From NCBI GenBank assembly GCA_032164245.1, contig JAVMKO010000006.1:2681001-2745000 (forward strand): a DNA stretch of 64,000 nucleotides, read 5' to 3'. Of this stretch, positions 12,501 to 23,500 are shown piece by piece. A model generated the notes under the pieces. The model worked only from the letters and a program-made list of their open reading frames with translations, searched no databases and had not been told where the DNA came from. Every line of letters begins with the position of its first letter. The first letter of the stretch is position 1. Made by a program: the position numbers and the translations under genes. The stretch comes from Sternotherus odoratus (Eukaryota > Chordata > Testudines > Kinosternidae).

Positions 12501-13689
12501 TTCCCCATTTTAAAGATGGGTGCTATGTTAGCCCTTCTCCAGTTTTCCAGGACTTCTCCGGTCATCCATAAAGTTTGCAAGTATTATTGCCAGTAGTTCC
12601 GAGATTTCTTCAGCTAATTCCTTCAGCACCCTGTACAAAGAAGAGAGAGACTTTGTCCTGTCCTAGACCTAAGGAAACTCTGAGATATAGCAATGTCTTC
12701 GGCCTACTTCAGGAATGTGCCAGTATCTGACATCTGCCAGGCAGGAACCCACCCACCAACCAAATGGTCAAACATTATGCCCGTGACGGAACCATGGTTC
12801 AATTTTTGACTAAAATAGTTTCATCTTTCTCATTCCCATTATCCAGAGAGGGGACTTCTTGCCACTCACCTACGTTGGGATCTACACTGATACATACTCT
12901 GAGAGAATGGTACATACTGTACAGCAGCGGTTCTCAAACTTATTGAGACCGCAACCCCTTTTCCTGCGCCGTCGGCGTGCCGCGACCCCTCCGGTCCGGC
13001 TGCGGCGCGACCGGTCCCCACCGCGGGCGGGTGGCCAGCTGCAGCACAACCCCCGGTCCCCGCCGCGGGCGGGCTGCTGGGTGTGTGCTGGCCCCAGTCC
13101 CCGCCGCGGGCGGGCGGCCGGGCAGCCGGGCCCCAGTTTGAGAAACCCTGCTGTACAGCAACTGTGGGTCTTTGGGATATTGCACTCTTTATAGACCCCA
13201 TGATCTGCTCTCTAACCCCGCTTTCTGGAGTGTGTACCAACCACAGGCTTTGATTTGTGAGGGAGCTGCTGATAGGTTGTGGCCTCCCTGCTCTTCATGC
13301 ACTCAAATGAGGCCAAGGGTGCACATGTAGATCTGGCCACAGTTCAAAAGATTCCACTCTTGTGGTGCACGTGCTTCTACAGCGAGATCCACACTGATTA
13401 TACCACCTTGAAGAACCAGTCATAGAATATTAGGGTTCAAAGCGACCTCAGGTCATCCAGTCCAACTCCCCTGCTCAAAGCAGAACTAACCCCAACTAAA
13501 TCATCCCAGCCAGTGCAGGGTAAGTATTCTTTCCAGGCATGATGTATGGATGTAAACTGTTGAAACTGTAACTTATCAAATAAATTTGAAAAATGATTTC
13601 TGCTCATTTTCCCCATGATGTCTCTTTTCCAGTATAACTACCAGAATGCCTGGAATTATGGACAGTATTATGCTGCTCCTCCAACCTGA
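430..13689 (+). CDS. PRPF39: PRPF39 (pre-mRNA processing factor 39), 3' seven coding exons (gene span)
   Basis: PRPF39 is a U1 snRNP-associated splicing factor built from HAT (half-a-TPR) helical repeats; it acts in the nucleus in 5' splice-site recognition. The window starts inside an intron, so the N-terminal half is missing. Seven exons (430-594, 913-1039, 1164-1432, 2020-2204, 4015-4089, 8494-8614, 13633-13689) join in phase to 999 nt, which is 332 residues plus TGA. All internal borders are AG/GT. Visible landmarks are [39 protein letters not shown], the HAT-like stretch [16 protein letters not shown], and the Tyr/Gln-rich tail [14 protein letters not shown] recall the human protein as about 669 residues, so this is roughly its C-terminal half. 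I see no frameshift or internal stop. The family assignment is secure; the upstream half cannot be judged here. Confidence 0.96.
913..1039 (+). CDS. PRPF39: PRPF39 internal coding exon (second in window)
   Basis: It lies between a TGTAG acceptor and a G|GTAAGA donor. Its 42 codons ([16 protein letters not shown] to AAFEEQQ) leave one extra base for the next exon. It is too short and lacks a usable start, so simple ORF listings miss it. Confidence 0.94.
1164..1432 (+). CDS. PRPF39: PRPF39 internal coding exon (third in window)
   Basis: The acceptor is TTCTAG and the donor GTATGT. The split Gly codon joins correctly to the previous exon. The 89 full codons include [15 protein letters not shown] and [15 protein letters not shown], typical HAT-repeat helices. 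Confidence 0.95.
1433..2019. other. PRPF39 intron with no recognised element
   Basis: This is ordinary AT-rich intron sequence. The short reading frames on the minus strand have no recognisable domains. Confidence 0.6.
2020..2204 (+). CDS. PRPF39: PRPF39 internal coding exon (fourth in window)
   Basis: A pyrimidine-rich tract and GCACAG precede the exon, and the donor is GTAAGA. It encodes [20 protein letters not shown] through [10 protein letters not shown] and ends two bases into an Asn codon. Confidence 0.95.
2735..3165. mobile_element. hAT/Charlie-like non-autonomous element, degraded
   Basis: The 3' end GAGCCACACGTTGGCCACCCCTG is in the style of hAT elements (GTTGGCCACCCCTG). The 5' end GTCGGTCAACCTGAG is a decayed inverted match. 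A clear 8-bp duplication is not visible. It lies in a PRPF39 intron. Confidence 0.5.
4015..4089 (+). CDS. PRPF39: PRPF39 internal coding exon (fifth in window)
   Basis: A short 75-nt exon lies between TTCTAG and GTATGA. It completes the Asn codon and encodes [15 protein letters not shown] and SLKRKAEN, then two bases of a Gly codon. Confidence 0.93.
4573..5470 (-). mobile_element. CR1 LINE fragment (3' part), antisense
   Basis: Starting with AGAATCATAGAA (the CR1 3' terminus read backwards), the minus strand translates to degraded CR1 reverse-transcriptase C-terminus, for example [20 protein letters not shown] and [18 protein letters not shown]. Frames are broken. It lies in a PRPF39 intron. 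Confidence 0.85.
5471..6301 (-). mobile_element. LTR-like insertion abutting the CR1 fragment
   Basis: AGTAC occurs at 5466-5470 and again at 6302-6306, so about 831 bp may be bounded by a 5-bp duplication. Read on the minus strand it starts TGTCATGGG and ends CTCTATA. It has no open frame and contains a C tract of about 20. An old solo LTR is the simplest reading; the 3' terminus is not a textbook CA. Confidence 0.4.
6478..6615 (-). mobile_element. Short CR1 fragment, antisense
   Basis: The minus strand resembles the CR1 segment encoding VQCWIDLSW...[18 protein letters not shown], corresponding to the conserved YCVQFW...[12 protein letters not shown] region. Confidence 0.6.
6650..8493. other. 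PRPF39 intron with no recognised element
   Basis: I see moderate-complexity sequence with several short open frames (for example 7309-7615) but no domain, splice-consistent coding pattern or repeat I can name. Confidence 0.5.
8494..8614 (+). CDS. PRPF39: PRPF39 penultimate coding exon
   Basis: A TTTGCAG acceptor and GTGGGT donor frame 40 codons, [13 protein letters not shown] through YNYNAWYQ. This is the acidic/lysine linker before the Tyr/Gln-rich tail. The exon sits alone between two introns of 4.4 kb and 5.0 kb. Confidence 0.93.
9340..11040 (+). mobile_element. DIRS-like retroelement remnant (gag-like region)
   Basis: The plus strand encodes [20 protein letters not shown] then [12 protein letters not shown], a paired CxxC pattern like the N-terminal region of turtle DIRS gag. 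Downstream, degraded frames ([20 protein letters not shown] then MDTLDMAIV) match the later gag region in style. Frames are broken by stops and shifts. It lies in a PRPF39 intron. Confidence 0.5.
11087..11216. repeat. Exact tandem duplication, 2 x 65 bp
   Basis: The 65 bases 11087-11151 (GGGTCATGATATAGGG to GTGCAGCC) are repeated without change at 11152-11216. Confidence 0.95.
11305..12640 (-). mobile_element. CR1 LINE fragment, antisense, degraded RT
   Basis: Minus-strand peptides include [35 protein letters not shown] and, further 5', [20 protein letters not shown] with [17 protein letters not shown], in CR1 order. Stops and frameshifts separate them. Confidence 0.85.
12925..13150. mobile_element. 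hAT MITE with perfect 8-bp target duplication
   Basis: Inverted ends CAGCGGTTCTCAAACT and AGTTTGAGAAACCCTG are flanked by CTGTACAG at 12917-12924 and 13151-13158. The interior holds about three copies of a CCCCGCCGCGGGCGGG unit. Confidence 0.9.
13420..13515 (-). mobile_element. CR1 3' end fragment, antisense
   Basis: The sequence TCATAGAATATTAGGG then CCAGTCCAACTCCCCTGCTC is the CR1 3' terminus read backwards, about 115 bp upstream of the last PRPF39 exon. Confidence 0.75.
13633..13689 (+). CDS. PRPF39: PRPF39 last coding exon with TGA stop
   Basis: The acceptor is TTTTCCAG. It encodes the 18-residue tail [18 protein letters not shown] followed by TGA. The human tail has a similar Tyr/Gln/Pro composition. 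Confidence 0.93.
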   Translation, partial: YNYQNAWNYGQYYAAPPT

Positions 13690-14475
13690 TCAGAAGAGAG
13701 ACTGGAGTTCATTGTGGTGTTTCAGCAACGATGGAGTGTGAAAATGTATTTTTTTAAATTATGTGAACAAATGAACTATTGTAATACCTGCAGTTTTGTC
13801 TTTTTGCATGTGAAGTGAGCCCATGTTCACAGGGTACATGAAGCAAGATTTGTGTGTTGGTAAATGATGCATTGATCTCTGAGCACTGCTAGTTACCATA
13901 AATGCAACTTTATTTCCCACACTAACTTATGGAAAACTTATCTGGAGGCTTTTTTTGTTCTGAGTTCGCATTCTTCAGTAGGTATTTTTAAATTCTTCCA
14001 GCTACAATCTTCTTGTGAGCAATGAGGGGATTCTGCTGCAGGTGTTTGTCAGAGTAGCCACTCCAGGAGATGAACAGCATGGGAAGGTCAATGAAAGTGA
14101 GCAGCCCCCTTCATTTTTTTTCATCTTTACCTGCTCTCCTCATCACCTTCCAAAAACCTCATCGCCTATGAAGTTTTTCATGGTCCTGGTGAGCAGTGCC
14201 CTAATGAGTCTGTTTATTGCCACGATCATTATGCAGAATTATGCAGAATTGTGCATAATGTCAACATTTGAAAGTTATAATGTATATTTTACATGGGGAT
14301 ACAAATTAAATGCAGTGCAAAATACTTGCATCCCTTTTTTAAAAAGGCACTGAAACCATGGTGTTTGGGGCGGATGTTTGTAATTTAGAATTATCATGTA
14401 CAAGTTGAGTAAAATTTTTCATTTTGATCAGTGATCATTCTTTTGTAATAAAACCAAGGAATTGTTCAGTAAGTC
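13690..14475 (+). other. PRPF39: PRPF39 3' UTR (inferred)
   Basis: This is the AT-rich stretch between the PRPF39 stop and the first good polyadenylation signal. It holds no recognisable repeat. The exact 3' end is inferred from the AATAAA position only. Confidence 0.6.
14447..14452 (+). terminator. PRPF39: PRPF39 polyadenylation signal AATAAA
   Basis: A canonical AATAAA hexamer lies about 760 nt after the PRPF39 stop. It is followed within 50 nt by GT-rich sequence, consistent with a cleavage region. Confidence 0.6.
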
Positions 14476-17302
14476 TTTGAGCTTTGAGGGATTTTCTCTT
14501 CGCTATCCCATTAAAACTGTGTTATGTAGTTGAAAAATGTGTGTGTCTACACTGCAATTAAACACCCACAGCTGGCCTATGTCCCCTGCCTGACTCATGG
14601 GGTTATAAAACTGTAGTGTTGACAGTAGAGTGCAGGCTATGTCAGCTGACACTAGTCATGAGTATTTGTTTGCAATGTGGATGTACCTATGTCCTTAACA
14701 ATACTACTACCATCATCACTAACCCTTTTTGCCACATTTTCTGTGGTTTAAAATCAACTAATTCTGGGCTAAAACATCTTTTCAATAATTGAAGTACTAT
14801 TAACTGAGGTTCTGCGTTGACCCTTGCTCTCCTATCATGCAGATGGGTTTGAACACCAAAAAAAATCAAGCCGCTAGCCAGTGGTATTTTGAAGTTGACA
14901 TGCACATGGAACCTCTGCAGCACAGGGGTTCTGTGTTTTCTACAGAAGCCACCTCCGGTGTTAAGCTTTGAAGAGCACACTTTTGAGTATCATTTTTCTA
15001 GCATATATTGTCCTGAATTAAAAGTGGTGGAGGAGAGGTGTTGTCTAGATAGGTGAAGGTACTTGAACTAAACCCCTAGACAGTGGAGGTGAAAATGTAC
15101 CTTTTAAGTTCCTCCCCCCTTACCTGCAGATGGAAGCATGGGAAGAGAGTGCTTTGGAATCATTTAGTTTTAGATTTGATTTGCCATGTTGTCCTGAATG
15201 CAGTTCAGGACACTATTTACATCTCTTCACATACAGCACCTAAACCTTCAACTTTTTTTTTTAGACTGAACTGGAAGAGACTTATGTGCCTAAGCATGCT
15301 TTATATTATGTATAATTAATTACTGATAGCTAATGAGTCTAATGAGTCTGTTGTTGTCTGTTTACTACTGTTTGAAAACTTGTTTATAGCCCCTGCAGAT
15401 AGGTGTCAAATGATAAAATATTTAGATATACTAGAAAAGGATTTGACCCCCAAACTAACAGTTCCTTTTAAATGTGTGCCAGTGTTTGAAAGCTGGTGCT
15501 TTCACACAGCTTGTGTGGTTTAAAAAAAAAAAAAAAAGCCAAAACTGGGTGAGAACTTAAGTTGGATAACACACTACATGCCCTAGTGATGTTCTGAACA
15601 ACAGCCCTCGACTACTTGCATGATGTCAAGAATCAGAGAAGTGTTAGTCTGGAATAGCAGAGTGCCACAGGACACTTTGTTACCTCAACTACTGTTGTAG
15701 TTTCCATCACTTCATGTTGACATCTATAGCTATCATGGACTTCCATAAAGACACTGGATTTAAGACTTACTAGAACCAGCTGTACCCACTAACTTGCCTT
15801 TGTCCTCTAGGGGGGAGCTGTTAACTGCCCACTTCTCCTTGCATGGTTTCTTGTAACGTATTAACTTCTTTGCTTAACAATTTGCTTTACCTTGTACTTA
15901 GCTGTGACACTACTGACTTGTCTACATTTACTTGGCTGCAGTTGTACCACTACCAATTAATGAACATGCTACCTGTGCTGACGGAAGAGTCTTCAGTATA
16001 GGTACTCCACCTTGGAGAGGCAGTGGCTATGTTGATGGGAGAACCCCTCCTGTCAAGACTGCGCTGTCTACACCAGGCCTTATGATGGTATAACTGTTGC
16101 TCAAAGGTATAGATTTCCTTGAGTGACTTAGGCAGTGGCTCCTGACAATGAAGCCCTGTCCACAGCTGTGCTTTCCATCATTAAAACTTTCGTTTTCAGG
16201 GTGTTTTTTTTTTCTTTCACATCACTGAGTGACAAAAGCTTTAACAAGGACAATGCTAGTGTGGACAAAGCCTCTGTTATGCTGACAAATTGGTAGTTGT
16301 TGACCAGGGCTAAGTACCTTTCCTAGATCTAAAGAAGAGCTCTGTATAAGCTTGACTTTCACCAACAGACATTGCTCAATAACATATTCTCACGCCCATG
16401 TCTTTCTGCAGCTATAAGGTTCAGTGACACATAGTTAATCTTGGAATCTTATAGGGGAGCTCTCAAGGCACTTGCCCATCCTCACCTAGACACCTTATAG
16501 TAAAGCTCCATAAGAGACTAGTATGGCAGTAATGAGTATGTAAAACTTAAATGTAATTTTCCACTGTTGGATCTGCCTCATCCCCCAAGGCCAGGCAGTT
16601 CAGTTAATTGAGATGACTTAGGCCTAAATTCTGAAGCAGAGATGGAAGAGTCCTACAATGGAAGTCAAGGCTACAGAACATAGTTGGCGTTCTGCAGTGC
16701 TCAACTTACAACAACCAGAGCAATGAGATGGGACTGTGGTGCTTGCCTGGCCAGGCCTGATGCAAACTTGCTCTGACTTCACTGAGCAGTAAAATCTGTA
16801 TGTATAATACCCCCCATGGACCTCTTCCTCTTTCAGTACTGCAACACTTGGGGTGCTATTCTTCCTCTGTGTAAAAAACAAATGCAAATCAACCATAGAT
16901 GCCACCTTCTATTGTGTATCTAAAAATGATGAGGTAAGTACATAATGCATTTCATAAAGGTGGAAACCGCACAGAAAATTTGTTAAGTACCTTACCCCAA
17001 CTCTCACAAAACATCTGTTCTTGATTTTAAAATTGCCCCATGGACAATCTATGGAAAAATTAGAAGTACGACAGCATAGCAGGGAGGGTTTAGCACCCAG
17101 GCCATTGTGAAGGGGAAAATGCTGACAACGTTGAAGTGGGTTTCCTTTTATCCTCATTGCACCAGATTGTATAAATCCCACTTACAAATAAACGCAATGT
17201 CTGCTTCCACTGCAGAACAGATTTTCCAGGTAAGTTTACTGAAGGATGGAAGCAAAGGGGGAAAAAAAGTCAGTTAAACTATTTCTCTGTATAATTATTT
17301 TC
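14476..17302. other. Convergent intergenic region between PRPF39 and FKBP3
   Basis: Both genes end here. I see MITE-like remnants (about 14535-14690 and 15915-16310, with TGTCTAC/GTGTGGACAAAG-type ends). There are also Penelope-tail scraps near 15628-15670 and 16318-16372. No coding exon is recognised. Confidence 0.5.
16315..16375 (+). mobile_element. Penelope-type tail fragment, degraded
   Basis: CTTTCCTAGATCTAAAGAAG then AGCTCTGTATAAGCTTGACT matches the tail family seen more fully at 63130-63215. Confidence 0.45.
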
Positions 17303-17308
17303 TTTAAT
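17303..17308 (-). terminator. FKBP3: Candidate FKBP3 polyadenylation signal ATTAAA
   Basis: TTTAAT on the plus strand reads ATTAAA on the minus strand, about 160 nt after the FKBP3 stop. It is the nearest acceptable hexamer; a more distal site cannot be excluded. Confidence 0.35.
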
Positions 17309-17467
17309 GATGTTTTACTGTACAGCGATTTGGGAAAAACAAAATGATTTTCAATACAGAAGGCCACCATTGTAACTATTTCCTGAAGCTGTAAGACCAG
17401 AATTGCAGTTGGCAGATGTCTTCTCACTTCTTGATGAATTCACAGCACTTACAAAAAGTTCTTCATA

Positions 17468-17522
17468 TCATTCGATATCCACCAATTCAACTTCAAAAAA
17501 GAGCTTTGCATTTGGAGGAATC
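17468..17522 (-). CDS. FKBP3: FKBP3 exon 7 (stop)
   Basis: The split Lys codon joins to [17 protein letters not shown] and TGA. This is the last FKBP strand. The acceptor is AAACAG. Confidence 0.94.
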
Positions 17523-20500
17523 CTGTTTGCATGAGAGTTAAAGACATTTTAACACAATCCAGTTGGATGTATAAACTAGCTAGACATAACTGATGGTTTA
17601 CCTCCTGTTGTTCAACCTGACACTTCAGTAACCTCTGGCAAGAAAAGTTTTCACCTCCACTACTTTACACACTAAACCCCTGCTATTAAGTCATTCACTA
17701 TCTGTACCATGGCAGTGAGCATACGGAACACTCAGTGCCAACTCTTCAGCAGGAAAGTTTCATAAGGTCCAAAGCAAATGCTTGTGGCATGAGATTTTCC
17801 CTCTTATAAAGCATGGCTAGGCTAGGCTAGTGGTGTAAGCAAGTCAGGAGGAGCATAAAGCCATAAATCTTCCTAATTTGAGGGTACTATTAATGTTGCT
17901 GATTCAGCTTCTAACGAAGGGGGAGAGCACCACAAGATTCTGGACAGAGCATCGACGTGCCTCATTGGCAGAGCTGCAGGTCCAAAGTCCGGCCCGGGGG
18001 CCAATTGAGGCCCGTGTTCAAATTTTCACCGGCCCGCAGGCTCTGTTCTAAAATCAATAATATGCGGCCCGCCAGCACTGTCGCCAACCAGTGCGCGGAG
18101 CCGCAGCCGGAGGAGAGGGGCGGGGTCAGTAAGAGGCGAGCGGGGGGGGGGGGAGAGAAGAGCAGAGGCGGAGCCGGGGCACGAAGCGAGGCAAGGGAGA
18201 AGAGCGGGGCCGGGGCAGGAGGCGAGGCAAGGCAAGGCAAGCCGGGGGAGTGAGAGCACGGCCGGAGTGGGGTGAGGAGAGCACGGCCGGGGGGGGGGGG
18301 GGGGGGGGCAATCGAGTGATCCAGCCCTTGTCATCCACTCCTAACTTCTGGCAGTCAGAGGCTTAGGGAGACCCAGAGCACGGAGTTACTTCCCTGACCA
18401 TCCTGCCTCATAGCCATTGATGGACAGATCCTCCATGAACTTCATTCTTCTTTGAACCCAGTTATAGTTTTGACCTTCACAACATCCCATCAGTGCGTTC
18501 CACAGGTTGACTGCATGTGTGTCCATTTTTAAAGGGACAGCCCCTTCTTTAAGCCCGTCTGCCGGTGTCCGGACTTCTTAAAAACGAGCACATTGTCCTA
18601 TATTTTCTTTCTCCCACCCCAATCAATACTGGCAAGTCCGGCTACTGGCCAGTTCATACTAACCAGCCACCCACCCACGGGGAGTCCAGTGGCCAATGAT
18701 GAGGGTGGGTGTTCAAGGCTGGTGGTGGGGAGAAGATGCAGCACACAGAGCCAGCCGCTCCCCTTGCTGATCTGGAAGCACAGCCCTGGCTGCATGCCAG
18801 CTCTCCGCCAGCAATACAAGCCTGCTCTTTTCTCACTTTATTAACTGCTAAGCAGAAGCAACACTTTGGCAAAGTGGTGAAAGCAATCTCTGAAACAAGG
18901 GTGCGTGGCAGGGGCCGGTGAGAGAGAGAGAGCACACTCCAAAATGGTCCTGTATGTCAAGCAGCATGTCGCCAATGTACACCCCACCAGAAATCCATCT
19001 TTGCCTTGGTTATACATTCCCAGGGGGAAAGCTCTTACCGCAGAGAGATTTGAACAACAACAAGTGCATTCCCTAAAGGTACATTCAATCCTGTTCCTAT
19101 TGTCAAATAAAAGGATACTTGGCATCAGGCTGCCCCTTCTTCCCATAAGCCCACTCAGATTCGATTTCCAGATGAGCCTTCTCTCCTTTACTCATTGTCA
19201 ACAGAGCTTCATCCCACTGAAAAAGAAAGGATGTTGCAACATCAACTTACCAAAAAAAACAATGTAATTTCCATTTCCAACTCTATCCTTTTAAGTACCT
19301 GGGCTCTCAGCCAGCTCACACACCAGTAAATGCTTTCCAGCTTGCAACTTAACTAACTGCAGATGCCTTCCAAGCAGTAGTGTTCAGCAACTGGATTTTT
19401 CCTTTTAAAAAACAAAAATGTTCCCACAGTAACACCTGCTCAAGAGCTGTTCTAGGATCTACTGCCACTGATTTGGATTTATACAGTACAGTGGAAACTA
19501 GTCTCCAAAGTTTATTATCCCCTGATGTGAACATAGTAGTAGCCGAATCTTTCTTATTTCAAGAAGAGTATGAAAGTCAGAGTGTTTGTTTTCACAGATT
19601 CCACTTATATTGGGATGTAAAGAGAAGCCGTAATCCAGCCGGGCTTTATAAACTTTGATAACTAATTTTATCTCCGTGCTTGTCCCTCCCCAGGCCAAAC
19701 CTCATAACTAGTGTTCAGAGGTTCGCACCATATCAGCTTATCACAGTGAACAGGTGGTGGTCAGATCTCAGCTGTTTGAGGTGTATGGCAACAATCCAAG
19801 CGTGGGAGTGTTGCAGCAAGAGACTAAAGCTTATCACAAAGAAATGAAGTTTCCTTGCAGCAGTGGGCACAAGACCAATGACATTTTGGGATAGGTCCCC
19901 CCCCGAATAGTTGTCACAGCACATCCACGCAGCCACCAACTTACTGCTGTCCAGTAGCAGATGGGAGGCAAAGCCTGTAGCTAAGCACTTCATTGTAAGA
20001 GGATACACCCTCATCTCCTCAGACACTCCCACTGCACCCACACCTGCCTCCATGCTCTAGGCTCTCCCAGAGAAGTCGGCAGGCAGTTGTGTGAAGGACT
20101 TGACATATCTGTTCCGCCCCGAGGACTATACCTAGTGCTTTACTCAGCTACTCATCCTTTTCAAAGCAGCCTTCACTTGCACTAGTGACAATCTGGAGCT
20201 CCATGCTGTACCCTGTGCAAGGATCAACCTTAAGTGCAAAGAAGTGTGACCAGCGCTTCAGAGTTCTGAAGTGAAATCCAGAAACACCATACTGGCTCGC
20301 AACGGTTCTTCTGACAACGACACCCACCAGAGACTGGGGACTCAAACCGAGGATTTCATCAGACTTTGACACACTGAAAGACTTACATAGTTTACTTACC
20401 CCTCTGATAACTTTTCCTACACCAACTTTGAAGCTCAAAGGTTTGGCTCCTTTTTTCTTCTTTGAACCTGAAAGACACTTGTATATACATTTATTTGGCC

Positions 20501-23500
20501 AGAGTTAAATCATTAACTAGCTCACACTAATATTTCTGACTAGAACTACCACTACAGTTGTGCACCACAAGTATCTACTGCACCACGATATACATTATAG
20601 ATGAGCTATAACTGAATTTCCCCACTTTTCATATAATTTAATCATTCAAAATAGCAGCTAAATAGCAAACAATGGGGCAAATTGAGTCTAGATGCAAGTG
20701 CCCATAGTTTCTTTAAATCAGTGAAGTTGCACTAACACCAGAGCGGATACTGATGTAACAAGCGGAAAAGATCTATTTCTGTGGTACTGGAAACGCAAGA
20801 AGGTACTGTATTTGGCAAGCAACATGTTGAATAAAAATCAGCAGGGAACCCATTTTATGTACAACATTTGGAGTAGAAAAACTAATTGTAAAACAATGAG
20901 CTGAACCTTGTATAGCATTGTAATTACAAATTACTTTTAATGGTACTTTTAGAAAACTGCTGAAAAATTTATGTTTCTAGCACTTGTCTCCCCCATAAGC
21001 TATACATTTTACACACTTATCCCCAAAGCATCTGTGCATTAACCTGATAAATATTATACAAGCTGCTCGGGCAACTAAATAAGTTACCACCACTCAGGTT
21101 CTATAGCTAACCAGAGTTTTCTGAATTAAAAGCCTTTTTCTCTGCCCTTCTGCAGAACCACAGGCCTGATTAAATCAGTATGTCTCACATTATCCATGGC
21201 CGGGAAATAACATACTTAGCCTATGGCAAGATGCAGGGATCATGTTATAAAAGTGAGTCCTCAAAGAACATCCTGCTTTCTCTCTCGGAAAGATTCATCC
21301 CAAGAACTGAGAGCAAGAAGACCCTGATCGCAACAGGACATGGGGCAAAAGCAGTTCTTCGGGACCAGGCCATTCAAGCCTTTAAGAAGCATAAACATTG
21401 TCCAAAGAGACAACTTGGTGACTAACATTCCAGCTAATTTGTTCCACTCATATGTAGTGTAAACCATCGGAACTCTTTAAACCTGCAAGACCTGGTTACC
21501 AATGTGACCTTACTTGTTTGAATATTGGTATCGAAGACAGTCCCATCCTGCAACTTTCCCGTATACCAGCAATGAACGACATCTCCTTTTTTGGGAAAGT
21601 TAGTTTTATCCCCCTTTTTCAGAATTGACTTTGTATATTTTGGCGGACCCTGAATTAAGATAGAAATGGAGAATTACCAATACCTTAATGACTCATCCCA
21701 AGTTACCAACAAAGCACAAAATGGACCAACTGAAGTTAATTGAGTTTAAGCTACTGAATGCACCACATTTAGATACTAAGGTGAACAGCACCCATACTTG
21801 CTTTTAAATTAATATGGTCTGTACAGTGTTTTAGCATCCTTTGGGAAGGAAAGGGTTATATAAATGCAGTCTATCCCAAATCAAGATTGGTCCTGATGCC
21901 AAAGTTGTTTAAAACTTTGGAGAGAAATCTGAACGAGAATGACTACTGGCTCAAGATACGCTGGATAAGTGAGACGTTGAATCAAGGTTCATTTTTTTAA
22001 TCAGTTGAGGGTCTTCCAGAAAACTACAAATACAGACTTCTGAAGAACAACAGCCTGTAAATAAACACTTCACAGCAGTCACTTCTGGTGAGAAAGCAAA
22101 CCAAGAGCACTCAGTTTGTGTATGTTAAGCTGCTCAGCAATCTTAACATCACTGAAAATGTCTTCATTGGGGCTTCGGCCCTCAAATGTGCTGCTGTCCA
22201 CTTAGTTACTGTTCCAACAAGGGAGAAAATGCTGAGGGGATACATTGTACCAATAAAAAAAACATATTGCAGTAATGTGAACACTTTCTGCTTGGATACT
22301 GCCATCCAAGCAAAGATCTCACTAGTGAAAATTTGTCCGCCACACCACTTCACTTCCAAGAACTGTTCTGTTCAGCTTAAACAATTTCAGAATCAATGTA
22401 TGGATCCATTCCATGCTGATAATATACTTTTAACAACCCCCGTCAACCCAGACCACTCAAATTCTCTACTTTTCATCATTCAAGGTTTCAAAAGCGTTTG
22501 TTCTACTACATAGGCAGTAGTCCTAATATAAGAAAGAGTAGTTTTCTATACAAACCTCATCAACAATCTCTTCAGGCTTAGTTTCTTTCGCCTTGTCTCC
22601 ATCAATTTTGACATTCTTTACCTGTTCCGTCACTTTATCTGCACTCTCTTTGCCTTTAAAGCACTGTAAGGAAAGCAGTTATCATTACCAGCTACATAAT
22701 AGGATAGGAAATCCTTCAGAAGCCTGTCAAAAATCTACTTTACAGTTTTTATATACTTAAGGACCAATTCTGGAGGGGAAACAACCATGGATTCCAGTAG
22801 TCAGCAGTATTAAGGCACTACAATGTAACTGAAATACAAGAGAGACAAGGGGTATGAGGTAATATATTTTATTGGATCAACTTCTGTTGGTCAAAAAGAA
22901 GTTTTCAAGTTAGAGAGATCTCTTCTTCTGATCTGGGAAAGGTATTTACAGTGTCACAGCTAAATACAACGTGGAACAGATTGTTTAGCATAAATAGTTA
23001 ACATAGAGATCACTTGATCATTACCTGTTAGGTTCACTCACTCTGGGGCACCTGGCATTGGCCACTGTCATAGACCGGATACAGTGCTGGATGGACCTTT
23101 GGTCTGATCCAGTAGTGATACCCTTTTAAAAAGTTCTATCAACTTGCTTTTTTTCAACTGACTAATCTGAACAAGTAGTGTTACTGACAGCACACCCTAG
23201 AAAGAACACCCTAGAAATAACATGCTCAGAATTTTTAAGTTACTTTATCAAATATCTGGGTGTTTCTGTTCCGGTAACGATGTTCAGAAGGCCCTCTGTT
23301 GAGATCTGAAAGCAGTATCAGTCTCTTCCCCCTCTAGCCCCTTCCTCTCCAAGTACACTATCCTTCTCTTCAGTTCCAATTTTGTTGCTTTGGTTATTAG
23401 CAAGAGTGTCCATGAGACAAGAAGAACAAATGATGGAATTGACTATTGAGAGGGCTGCCAAATGTATAGAACAAAGAAAAATCTCATCTTTCAGTTACAA

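Noticed and set aside
22088..22513. 141-codon open frame in FKBP3 intron 3
   Set aside because: No recognisable domain, no splice support, antisense to FKBP3; probably chance.
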